A stretch of DNA of 64,000 bases from Diphasiastrum complanatum (taxonomy: Eukaryota > Streptophyta > Lycopodiopsida > Lycopodiales > Lycopodiaceae): NCBI GenBank assembly GCA_029204225.1, contig CM055106.1, forward strand, positions 24,064,221 through 24,128,220. Direction: 5' to 3'. The notes under the pieces are model-generated. The model searched no databases. It was not told the origin of the DNA and worked only from the letters and a program-made list of their open reading frames with translations. Within the stretch, counting starts at the first letter, position 1; each line of letters begins with the position of its first letter. This document shows positions 1-10,731 of this stretch, piece after piece. The position numbers and the translations under genes are program-made.

Positions 1-117
1 AAATAAATTAGATTTCGGATTATTTAGTACTATAATAATTGTATTCTATGTTGAACATAGATCACATTATGATTATTCGAAGTTCTTTAATATTGTTTTT
101 TTATTTTTGTCATATAG

Positions 118-1905
118 AGCCTCAAACAATGTCTAAAGAACGTGCTGGATGCTATTGTTGACGAGAAGGATCTAGTATTTACTTCCCGTGGTTCAAAGTC
201 AATGGCTTTGAGACGTGACAAAATAGCTTCCTCCATTGTCTTTTTCAAGATTGAGGGTACCGAGAAATCTGCACCCTCTGAATCGGCCCTTTTTTACGAA
301 CTTTTAACTAATATTTTTTAATAGTAATTGAAAGTTTGGTATTTTTTGTGATACTAATCATTAATTTATTTTTTAATACAGACATAAATTATTCATAATG
401 TTCAAGAGGCCCTAATAACAGGGCTGAGCTGTAATGAAACTCTCATTTCTTTTTTGATATTATTTAAAGATATGGTATTCACTTCACTCATGCTTAGCAT
501 ATAAATATATTTATGTTTTATTTTGAACATTCATATCTTATGCTAAGCATAACAATTATATTCTCTTTGTTAGCCTGATCTCAAGCCTAGCATAGATTTA
601 ATTTGTTAATTATTTATCATGTTCATCCTTAGTACCTTTCTTAAAATCAAAATTTTATAATTACTTGTTTTGTATATATTATGCTAAGCATAGTTGTATT
701 CTCTCTTCTTTCAGTCGACTGAAGACAAGAAAAATAAAATCCTTCTAGAGCAATTTAAATGACATATTCTTAAAACGAAGGCAGAAAAAAAACACAGAGA
801 AATATTGGCACGGGGTGAGACTATTGTCGAGGAGGATTCAACAGAGACTTTCTTCCTAATATGTGTCGATGATTAACTGTGTTTCTACACTGTGGAAGAA
901 GGAGATTGTAGGAAAATTTTAAAAATTTTAAAGAAAAGACCCTACAGTCTTTGCATAACAAACATCTCCTATGTATTTCAGATGAAAGAATCTATAAATG
1001 ATGATTCTCCATTTCAAATTCACTGAAATCCATAGTGTGATGCAAAGATTTCTTGAAATCATAACTTCTCCTATTTGAAGAGTTGTAATATTTTTTTCAA
1101 GTTGACAGTCGGCTTCAGTGCAAAAAGCTCTTCTAACTTTTTTGCAATGCTGGGATTGAAAATACTATATATTATAACTTTAACTATAAAACTTAACTTC
1201 ATTAAATAGTCTATGCTTAGCATAGATCATTGTTTAAAATAATAATCTACCTTTATTTTTTGTAGGTACAAGCGCAATGTTTGCAATGCTAGTGGTGCAC
1301 GGTTGTGCAACGAGATTGAATACATAACCATTGATTATTATTCACTAGATGACAAACGTTTGATGCTGCACTACAACACCACCGGACTGACCAACTTTGA
1401 GAACTTATTCCAATTTTCAACAGTAACAAAGAAGTTAAAAAATCCGATGACAAGTTCTGTGGCTTGTCTTTATCAAAAGCCACAACAATTAATTAATCAT
1501 CTTATTGAAATTTTGTTACACCCAACAGATTGGATTTCGTATTTGTTTAGTGGTAGTGGCACTACAAGCGCATGCGCAAAAAAACAGGCATGTTGTTGTA
1601 GAATTAGATTCTAGCTAAGTAGAATTTATAAGAATGCAAATAAAATCTATTTCTGTTTTGCCGGATGAATTAACTGAAGTAGAAAAGTCTATAGAATCTG
1701 ACGAAGACTCTATAATTTCACTATCGAAAGAACCACAACCTCCCGCTAGTGAGAAAGTGGGTGACACAAGGGAGTTTGCATATGTACTAGTTCAAGATTA
1801 CAATGTTATAATTATAGAGAAAACCGTAGAAAAGGTTGTCGTTGTTTCTATTGAATCTCCTCCATAAAAGACCAAATATGTCAATGACCTTGATGACTTT
1901 TGAGA
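118..1905 (+). pseudogene. DNA methyltransferase-like gene, decayed, several exons
   Basis: I see three exon-like blocks, each behind a pyrimidine-rich AG acceptor: about 118-318 (after TTTGTCATATAG), 715-900 (after TCTTTCAG) and 1264-1905 (after TTTTTTGTAG). The last encodes a KPQQLI segment, then about 20 residues later the glycine loop LFSGSGTT, then (in a shifted frame) VVVELD. This order is what the C-terminal half of beta-type N4-cytosine/N6-adenine DNA methyltransferases shows: motif X, motif I (FxGxG, AdoMet binding), acidic motif II. An A7 run just after motif I causes a one-base frameshift, and a stop follows nine codons later. Block 2 has two in-frame stops. The catalytic DPPY/SPPW-type motif IV is not visible. 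The acidic, Ser-rich C-terminus ends in a VNDLDDF segment. The function claim rests on motifs only. A pseudogene or a consensus error at the A-run are both possible for the frameshift. Confidence 0.5.
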
Positions 1906-1910
1906 ATAGT

Positions 1911-2740
1911 GTACTCATCTGACTATTTTGAGCATATGAATATCAAACTTTTTTGTCATGAAGTTTTTAAATTCATTTATATTTTTTAATACTATTTGCT
2001 ACTTGAAATATTTTTAAATATTTTAAAATTTATTTTTCAATGTTACTCTATAAGGTAAATTATTATATGGTTATTTTAATGAATGTTACTCTCGAATGAT
2101 AATATTATTTTGAATTTGTTCTAAAATCATATTCGCGAAAATTATTGAAATTGTTAATACATATCATCTTTTGAAATATAGATATTTTTTTGATGATATT
2201 AATTATGATGATATTAAGAACAATATTTTTTTTAAATAATTTTAGTATTTTTAGAAGTTATGTAATTTTAGATGTATGTTTAAGTAAATTTTTTTATAAT
2301 TATTTTTTTATGTTGTAGACCTAAATTGCAAAAATCTTTTTGAAACTGTACAATTTACTTTAAAAATTAAAATTTTTAAAAAATATTAATTTGAATCTAT
2401 ATTGTATTCATGCAAAATTATTTCATACAATAATATTTTAATATTTTGTAATATTTGTTAATAGATAATTTTTCAAATAAATAAAATAGATTTGTTTGTT
2501 GATTTTTGTAGTTATTATATCTAATAATTTTATTTATTATTAATTAATTTAAAATATGTGCAAAATTCAATATATTGTTAGAATTTTATATCTATTTTTT
2601 TAGTAAGATTTTATTTTTTCACAAAAGACGATTTTTTTTAGCATGGAAATAGAAAATTTGCAAAGCATTTTAAATATAGACATTTTTTTTAAAAAAATTA
2701 CAAAATTATAAAAATTGGGTTTTTATGTTATTTCTCTTTT
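1911..2740. other. very AT-rich intergenic stretch
   Basis: About 800 bp dominated by A/T runs with no coding potential longer than a few dozen codons and no repeat boundary that I can recognise. It separates the methyltransferase-like pseudogene from the next coding remnant. Confidence 0.6.
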
Positions 2741-2754
2741 TTTTGGTCACCATG

Positions 2755-3095
2755 TTCACTCAAGAAATTTGTTATGTAATTTTCATATTTTCAAGAGGCT
2801 ATACTTATTGACGAATTTGCCATTCGACAAGGTGGCTTTTGAACCTACTCAGGCAAATTTAACAAAGACAACGGCCTTGAAAATTATCTCAAATTTTTCA
2901 AAAACCATGAGATTTGTGTTGCCCATTCAAAGTTCAGTGCTTAAGACGAAACAATTATCATGGTAGTAAAGACATTGTCTCATTTTTTAGGTGGTCATAA
3001 GTTCATTAAACCACATAAAATAATTTTTGTTAAACACTCAATTGTACTCAAGATTTTAGGTTATGGACACGAGAATACTATTTTCTGATCTGTTC
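2755..3095 (+). pseudogene. decayed coding remnant, unknown family
   Basis: Two overlapping open frames join through a frameshift near 2875. The first reads FDKVAFEPTQANLTKTT, the second LENYLKFFKNHEICVAHSKF, a stop, then KTLSHFLGGHKFIKPHKI and on to GYGHENTIF. Low-complexity DNA does not normally give such sequence, so a former exon is likely. I do not recognise the family. Its closeness to the methyltransferase-like pseudogene on the same strand allows, but does not show, that it was part of the same gene. Confidence 0.3.
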
Positions 3096-3299
3096 ATTTT
3101 GCTTTGTGTGCAACTTACATATAATTATGTTGAGAAAAGAAAAATACATATCTTCTGAATCCATTTGCAAAAAGAGAATTATTCCACGACAACAAAATAC
3201 AACTGGTACTAGAAAAAAAGATGGCAAGGAGATATAGATATATTCAATTAGTTGGAAATTATTTTTTTCCAAAACAAATTACAAATATATAGTACAATG

Positions 3300-4523
3300 T
3301 TATGTTTGTCAATCTACCTTTCTTGATGTATAAATTTGCATGTCTTTCTGAACTTGATGTAATTTGTAGATTTTATTTGATGTCATATTTGTGCTTTGTC
3401 CATAGAACCATTGAAATAACTGACGGATATATCCGTGTCTAGCATTGAGGCCATCATGTTGTGTGTTTTTATGAAATGCTGCTCTTGTTTGCCAATGAGA
3501 TTTTTTCATCCCTTGTGATGACCATATACTCAAACTTTCATGATATTCTATTAAGGATATGGAATGTTGTCGTCCAGAATTCGTATGGTGTTTTGGCTGA
3601 GAGATTTTTAGTAGGACATCTGTTTTGAATATAGGTTGTTGTTGAAACAAATTCAGCCCAAAAGGATTTCAGAAATTCGCATGCGCAAGCATACACTTTG
3701 TCGATTGAGTAAGGTTATGTTCTTTCTCTCAACAAGACCATTCGACAAAGGTGAATAGGAGGTAATGTATTGTTGATCAATGCCATTGTTAAGACAATAC
3801 TCCTTGAATTCGGTGGAGATGTATTCTCCCCCATTTGTCAGACCTCAGTACTTTGATTCTTTTGCCAGTTTGATTTTTTGCATGCTCTTTGAATTGTTGA
3901 AACTTGTTGAAAGCCTTCGATTCCTGCTTAATGAAATAAATAGTTGTTCTTCTAAAAAATTCGTCAATGAAAGTAATAAAATAATTTGCATCTAGCAATG
4001 ATGGAGTCTGCATAGGTCCACATATATCTGAATGAACAACATCTAATAGACTTTTTGCTGCATGCCTATACTTGATCTAAATGGAATCCTAGTCTACTTT
4101 CCAAGGATGCAGCTATGATAGACAAGGAAATAGATTTTGTCGGTTGGATAGTCGAGATCAAGTGCTAGGGATTGTTTGGACATATTTGATATAGATGAAT
4201 AATTCAAGTGTCTTAAGCGATGATGCCATAGTAATGCTTTATTGACAAGAACATAAGTTTTCAAGGCTTGACTAGTATTAGAATAACAATGTGCCAATCT
4301 ATATAAGTATCCTTGTCTCTTGTCGAGTGCAAGGATCTTATTGCTCCTATCGATAATTTTGCACCACCATATGATCTAAATCTGTAATTCTACTTACTGA
4401 TAATAGATTTGTAGAGTGTTTAGGAACATACAAGACTTTTGACGGTAGTTTGAATTGATCATGCTGGAATCTTAATCTTACCGTACCTTTACCTTCAATA
4501 GTGTGAGTGCTATCATCACCTAC
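3300..4523 (-). mobile_element. Ty1/copia fragment B (GAG_pre-integrase and integrase)
   Basis: Read on the minus strand, 4297-4094 carries the GAG_pre-integrase zinc-binding core (LLWHHRLRHLNYSS, then HSCILGK). 4013-3789 is the integrase core start (FITFIDEFFRRTTIYFIK, then LRSDKWG), followed by the region that normally reads GGEY to VERKN near 3830-3700, and a degenerate integrase C-terminal part to about 3300. Frameshifts and stops are frequent, so it is dead. Reverse transcriptase is missing on the left. On the right it is cut exactly where the 5' LTR of copia A begins, so A inserted into B. Fragment C (26870-27597), on the same strand beyond A, may be the 5' end of the same old element. 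Confidence 0.75.
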
Positions 4524-5920
4524 TGTTAGTGTTTAATCTTCTCCTACTCATCCCTTTGCCCTCCTTCATCTCTCAAAAAAATTTCCTTTCTCTGAATCAG
4601 TCTACAGAAATACATGCAAAGTCAGAAACAGACAGAACCACAAAGCTATCACCTGCCTACGATCTGACTGAAGAGCACCATTAAATTGACATTTACGGAG
4701 AAACACGACTTAAACTTGTGAAGGCAATGAACCGCAAACATCAGGGAGTCGTTAAAACCCGTAGGTTACTTATCTACGAGCACTTGCAGAATCTTTAATG
4801 GCAACAGAACTTAAAATCTCATTGACCATCGTAAGTGACCCTTACGATCTCCTACGATGGAAACAATTGTGATCAAAGTCTGTGATGAAGTCTGTGAACT
4901 CACATCAAACACCGTAAGTAACTTACTTACGGCTATCAACGAAGTCGACAAACGACAAACAACTTGCAAGTTCCTACGAAGTCAACTAGCAACCGTTGAC
5001 TCATCTCATCGTTTAGCTCCCTAAGTTATCACTTACGGTTACCAACGAAGGAAGGAACGATCACCTGCTGAACGAATGAACAACAGCTGAATGAACAATC
5101 AGCAGATGAACGAACGACTGAGGACAAGATCATGACCACAACGGCCCAACATCCTTCACGCTCCCATTGCGTACGAAAAGGATACATTACTCTGTACTCT
5201 TCTTGCTTCATGATGCTCCAATAACTGATCTATGGATCTTGTTTAATAGTTGTTAATCATCTCCGTAAACTATAATTAGAATAAGAGATTCTCTGACAAC
5301 TATATATATATATACATCTGAGCAAAGTGAAGTTAGAAAGTGTAGTGAGTTGAACAATTTGTAGATGCACAGAGCATTCAAATGACCAAAAGGTCTTAAG
5401 TAGCTAGCTCCTTAGAGTTAGTGATCTATACACACACACACACACACACAGAGAGCTAGAGCTATAGCCATTGTTTCAGAATCTGTAAGTAGGAATACGT
5501 GCTTATCAACGCTACTGTGTTGTGTTCCGATTCTCTCTTTTATATAGATTTGTTACTGTTCAATAATTACGTTCTTGATTGAATGCAATTGTCTCTCTCA
5601 CTCTCTTGCACACAAACACGGTTATCAGAGATAGAGGATCGCATGGCTGTTAAAGACGCCTAATGTTTCACAATGCTACTGTTACGGTAGTGTCAGACTC
5701 CTACTCTGATAACCCAAAAGGACAACAAACTTTTGATTCCATTCTCTAATCAATTTTTGTTCCTAAAATACGTAGTTACTGCTATGTTCATAATTGTTTT
5801 TCTTATTGTTGGTAGAGACATCGTTTACATCGTAATCGTCTCTCATGTTTTGCTTCCGTCACGGCTCTGCTGTAGTTGCAATCAATCGTAGATCACATAG
5901 ACCACCATCATACACCAACA
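4524..5920 (+). repeat. 5' LTR of copia A
   Basis: Starts TGTTAGTGTTTAATC and ends ACACCAACA, 1397 bp, with TG...CA termini. It aligns over most of its length with the 3' LTR at 25645-26869. It contains a (CA)n tract with a short GA tail at 5430-5455 and a tatatata-rich segment near 5300 that may be the LTR promoter. The last ~270 bp have no counterpart in the 3' LTR, which is truncated. Confidence 0.85.
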
Positions 5921-5924
5921 GAAG

Positions 5925-5936
5925 TGGTATCAGAGC
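5925..5936 (+). other. primer-binding site of copia A
   Basis: TGGTATCAGAGC, complementary to the 3' end of plant initiator tRNA-Met, four bases after the LTR end. This is the standard copia arrangement and fixes the orientation of A. Confidence 0.85.
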
Positions 5937-6015
5937 GCTGGTTCAGTGGATTACTAGAGTCCATGATCTTTTTCCAAAAGCTATTCTAAATTGTTTGTGT
6001 CTAATTTTGATCACT

Positions 6016-7560
6016 ATGGAAGGCACCTCAGAGATCTGCTTGATCAAGAAATTCAACAGAAATGACTTCCACATGTGGAAGTTCAAAATGAGGATGATTC
6101 TGATTGAAAAGGAGTTATGGGAATACGTCAACAGTTCCATAGACAAACTGGCAGGACCAGAATAGCTCCCATCTTGGGAAGCCAAGGATGGCAAGGCTCT
6201 TGCCATTGTATCTCTGAACCTTAAAGACACTCAAATTGCTCATGTATCCAACTGCACTACTTCCAAATAAGCATGAGATATACTCACTAGCATCTACGAG
6301 ACCTTAGATGTCTTGACTCGTCTCTTCTTGGGAAAGAAGGTACTGACACTCAGAATGAGTAAAGGCACCTCAGTCAGCGACCATTTGAACGAGTTCAAAC
6401 AATTGCTAAACCAACTAGCTGCAATAGGTTCCCCTATCTCAGAAGAAGACTCTACCATGTCTCTTATGGCCAGTCTTCCATCCTCCTACGATAATCTACT
6501 GTTGCTTTTGAGCAATACTCCTATGCAGTCTCTCCAAAAATTGACAACAAGTTTGTTGTAGGAAGAAGTTAGGAGGAAAAGCTTGTCCACATCTATGAGT
6601 ACCAAATCCATGGCACTCTATTCAAAAAAGCAGCAATACAAGAAGAAGAAAGGCTTCAAGGATAAGAAGTCAAAGGCAGAATAGCCATCAGCATTACACC
6701 CACAACAACAACAACACAACCAATCATTGTCCAAGACCAGACTATTTTGATATTGCAAAAAAACCAACCATGAGATCAAGGACTGTCGAATCCTCAAGCA
6801 CAATGAAGCAAAGAAGAAGATGCAGTAGCACCAAGAAGGCAACTCTGACATAGTCATAGGATCTAAAGATGAAGAGAAGGAAGTGCTGGTACAAGATCAA
6901 TCCAGTAGAGATGCCCATCAATGGTATCTTGATTCAGGTGCTTCTCAGCACATGACGCCATGCAAGGACCTCTTCTCTGCACTCATAGCTACAAAATCAA
7001 AATACATTTTCTTTGGTGACTCTAGTTCACACCAAGTTGAAGGCCAAGGGTCTATTCAATTGCAGTTCTCTGATGGCATCATTAGGCAGCTTAATGGAGT
7101 ACTTTATGTACCCAGATTAACAAAGAACTTACTATTTATTAGCAAGATCACTGATCAAGGCTATGGAGCCTTGTTTACTACTAGGTGATGTATTATTTTA
7201 GATGAGAACTCAAAGGAAATCCTCTCTGCTTATAGAGAAGAAAATTTGTACATACTGAGTCACGATGTTGCACTTTCTGTGAGTTGTTCAAATGCTAATT
7301 TATGGCATCAGAGATTAGGACATCTAAACATATGTTCAATCTTGTATATGCATCATAACAAAATGGTCAAGGACATGAATATAAATGTTGTTACTACAAC
7401 TAATCAATCTGTCTATGAAAGTTGCTTACTAGGCAAACAACCTAGAACCAGATTTCCAAGAGGACAGGCCAAAAGGGCCAAGTCTATTCTGTCACTAATA
7501 GACAATGACTCATGTGGTCCTATGAGCGTACCTTCCTTGGGTAAGGCTCTATACTTTATT
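6016..7560 (+). pseudogene. copia A gag, protease, start of integrase (left part)
   Basis: The reading frame starts with ATG at 6016 (MEGTSEICLIKKFNRNDF). It runs through UBN2-type gag (FKQLLNQLAAIGSPISEED near 6400), a zinc knuckle whose first Cys is lost (YCKKTNHEIKDC near 6755), the aspartic protease motif YLDSGASQHMTP near 6930, and the GAG_pre-integrase block (LWHQRLGHLN near 7300). It stops in the integrase N-terminus at ...SLGKALYFI. Several in-frame stops (for example after KLAGPE and TSLL) show it is inactive. The polyprotein resumes 15.9 kb downstream at 23457. Confidence 0.85.
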
Positions 7561-8055
7561 TCACAAAATTTTACAGCAAAACGAATCCCAATCATTCCTA
7601 AAAGTGATGGAGGATGCACAAATAAAAGATCTAGATCCAAACTAGGAGCTAGAATCAAGACTAGTTACCAAAACTAGCAAATTTGGCATTTAACTCCACA
7701 TTAGGCACATAGATTTGATCAAATGCAAAGTAAAGTACAGCAAGCTTTTCATACCTGTAAAAATGTTCAGTACCTTCCAAACCAAGCAAATAATGCATAG
7801 GAACACTCACATCCAATAGCTAGAACTCGCCACCAAATGACAATGATGATAGAAGTGGAAAAACTCGATTTTTCTTGGTAATTTGATGGAGATCCCATCA
7901 TGTATTTATAAATTTCAAGCTCGGATCTGAGCATATTAGGGCACCTCTGAACTTATCATACCCTAATCCTAAAATCTACCCTAATAGGTCATTGTATCCA
8001 CTCTAACTTGGGGTCAAGATCTCGAGATCCAAAAACAATGTAAAACATGCTATTT
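7561..8055 (-). repeat. partial LTR of copia D (left copy)
   Basis: Nearly identical to 22759-23255 (shared stretches such as TTTTACAGCAAA, CTAGATCCAAACTA and GGGGTCAAGATCTCGAGATC). It begins directly at the break in copia A's integrase and ends inside the LTR at about 8055, where it joins the inverted copy of the Smr promoter. It is best read as the 3' LTR of minus-strand element D, truncated on its inner side. Confidence 0.75.
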
Positions 8056-8734
8056 TCAATCCGCATTGTATGAGAACACAGACAATGGGTAACGTAATGG
8101 CTTTTACCAAAATCTCAAAATTGTAATTTGAAGACCCAATATTATTCATCCTTTATAATCAGGATATTCAACAATTTTGATAAAATGGCTCAAGTTTCTC
8201 AATTGTCTGAAACAGAAGCTCTGACAGAAGATGAGACGCTATATATACCTGATCAGCAACAGCCTGTACTGGAGTCGATAAAGTACTGATCAGAGAGTCG
8301 ATCAATAATATTGCTAGCGCTGCATCCGCGTGAGCATGCAGCAGCTGCTTGCATGCATGTACCGGTGAAAGTACTTTCATTCATTCCACGGGGCAATTAT
8401 ATATAGAAGCGTGATCTGCTGAAGTGAATCAGAGATAATAAGGATCAAAAGCATGATGATCTCCATTAGCTTGAAAAGTATGACAAAAAGAAGAAAACTG
8501 GTACCTGATGTTGCTTGCTAGCGCAACTCAGGATCTTAGAAATCAATATAATTTTGAGGTCCTCCTCAACTCAAGCTGGAGGACAAAATGTGTACATATT
8601 ATATGATGACGATGATGCTTGCAGCTAAATGAAGAAAAGCTCGCTGTTCCGAAATGACATAAAAAACTGGAGCAACGCAAGCAACTGGGCAAGAAATGAA
8701 GCATCCAGATCCAGTCTAGTAATTGCCATGTGCC
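8056..8734 (-). repeat. inverted copy of the Smr-gene promoter and 5' leader
   Basis: On the minus strand this matches 53862-54556 at very high identity, including the TATA-like element, the AG/GT leader-intron donor and a 70-codon open frame at 8380-8168 (MKVLSPVHACKQLLHAHADA...). That frame differs from the one at 54235 at only a few residues. No Smr coding sequence follows; the copy runs straight into the LTR of copia D. It is either a partial segmental duplication or an unrecognised mobile element present in both places. Confidence 0.8.
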
Positions 8735-9475
8735 ATGACAATGTTCAGATTTGACATGTGAACGATCACTTTGATGGTATTTAGGTGGCCTAATTTTTGG
8801 CCTTGCATTGCAAAGGCAATACTATATGTGATGAGGTCGGTCAATGGAGTTTGTAACAAAGTCAACTTTAGAGTATATTATGTGGTTGTGGTCTTAAATT
8901 TTAAGGCAAAAACATTTTTAGGGTACAACAAGGCCAATTAAGGAGAAAATCGAATGTATGGATTGTTGATTTTTTTTAAGCAAAATCTTAAACCCCTATT
9001 TTGGTTTGCATGAGACATAAGTAAGAAGAAAAAAAAAAATTTATCATGCGAAAGAATCTGAAAATCTGAGTTGGCATAAAATTAGAGGAGTGATGATATA
9101 TCTATGGTGCCTCGCATTATGAGAATGAAGTTTTGGATGCTTTGCATTCTGAGAATAACTTTTCTGGGTCCAATCATGCTGGAATCTGTCATTACTTTAA
9201 CAGCTTCTACACTGGATAGGTAAAGGAAGATCATTCTAGTGAACTGCTACTTTGATCAATTCATGCAGTAGCTTCATTCCCAATCGTACTGCAATGCACT
9301 AAGACTAGATGTTGGTAATGTAGCTAGCTTACTCGTTTTCATTCATCAGGTTTGCATGCAGCTTCTCGTAGAAGTACCCAACAAAAAATACTTTTCAATT
9401 TTCTGTTACCTGTGAATGACCGTCTCCACTATTAGGGAGCTTCAAACTGATTTAGTCGTTTGTGCATGGACATGA
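8735..9475. other. unassigned intergenic DNA
   Basis: About 740 bp with no open frame, LTR or subterminal repeat that I can identify. It may be genuine flanking DNA brought along with the Smr promoter copy, because the corresponding position at 53.8 kb is occupied by different sequence. Confidence 0.4.
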
Positions 9476-9800
9476 CTATTTTGAAACCAACACTGCAACA
9501 TTATGGAGGATTTCTGACCCTATTATCGAGGCTTTTATGAAGAATTTTTTTTTTTTGAAAAAAAACTGCAACCCTCGGTATACACCTTGAACTATACCTC
9601 GGAACGAGATTTTTGATAACTGTCTCGGTAATCGAGGGTTCTTCACCTTGTTTTTGCATTGTTTATAGCATGGGTATACCGAGGGATATACCAAGGGCCC
9701 TCGGTATATCCCTCCCAAACAAACTATTGGCAAGGTGCCGTTTCTGAGGAATATACAGAGGGGCATCCGTTGGTATATCTCTATCAAAAGTTCACCCTAA
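9476..9800. repeat. CACTA subterminal repeat region (CCTCGGTATA type)
   Basis: Contains repeated direct and inverted copies of CCTCGGTATA / TATACCGAGG (near 9573, 9591, 9675 and 9699). The same motif flanks the TNP2 gene at 43110-43470 and 45870-45925. Dense short inverted motifs of this sort are the subterminal binding sites of CACTA transposons. A terminal CACTA inverted repeat itself was not found. Confidence 0.6.
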
Positions 9801-10256
9801 AAATGGACTCCATCCGGCCCTAGGAGTTTCTTGCACCACTTCTTATGAAGTTGGTAAGCAAAATCATTTGTTCATTATTGTCAATAAAAAAATTTGCAAA
9901 ATTTATTTGAGTTATATTTCAAGCACTTAAAAATTGATGAAGGAAACTTAAATTCATACATAAATGTTCCAAGTAGAGAGATATGTTACAAATTGGATTA
10001 TTGAAATATACCTAATTATAATTAGATCTAGCTGAGTCATCCTTGTCTTGGCCTTTGACATTGCAATCAGACTCGTGTGACTGCTATGCATGGGATTGAG
10101 ACTGTGATACCTGCATCCATGAGTATAATATAGTTATCTGATAAATGTGATGAGAGTGAAAGTTAGCCACATGAATGTAGTGAAGTTAAAGTATATCTTG
10201 AAGCCATATATAACTCAGATCTAGAATATCCATCCGAATCAAGGCACAAGGAAGAC

Positions 10257-10463
10257 TTGAAGTTTGTGAAGAAAGAATTTCTCGAAAATCCAGTTGATCT
10301 CAAACAACAACGGGCGGCCGCCAACAAGCTAGAGGAGACTTTAGGGACCTTCTCACCTTGGAAGTGGTGGCCAAGGTACTTCCATGAACATCGTTATAAC
10401 CCAATCAAACGGCTCCCTTCTATCCTAAAACTGGACTACATGCAATTGAAGAGCCATGTATAG
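10257..10463 (+). pseudogene. CACTA ORF2 (Transposase_24-like) fragment
   Basis: The open frame has KFVKKEFLENPVDLKQQR followed by WWPRYFHEHR. This matches the block KFAKKEFQEDPDRFKQQR of the minus-strand gene at 10921-11403, but lies on the opposite strand. Only the C-terminal part of the domain is present. Confidence 0.55.
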
Positions 10464-10731
10464 GACTAGGCTTAAACAAATTATATATATTGATACATAA
10501 ATGTTCAAGTTACAAACATATCGAAATGAAACGCCTAATTATTAAATCCAGCTGAATCGTCCCCATCCTGGCCATGGTCATCAGACTCATGTGACTGTGA
10601 TGCACGAGACTGAGACTACGATAACTACGTGCAACGAAGATGTGTAAATTTTGTAAATGATGTTGTTAGAGTGTCTGACCGAATGAATATGGTGAAGTCA
10701 AAACATATGTTGAAACCATGATACATACCTT

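Noticed and set aside
5925-5936. TGGTATCAGAGC sites as tRNA fragments or regulatory motifs
   Set aside because: Each lies directly beside an LTR end and is a copia primer-binding site. Recurrence across the window reflects several elements.
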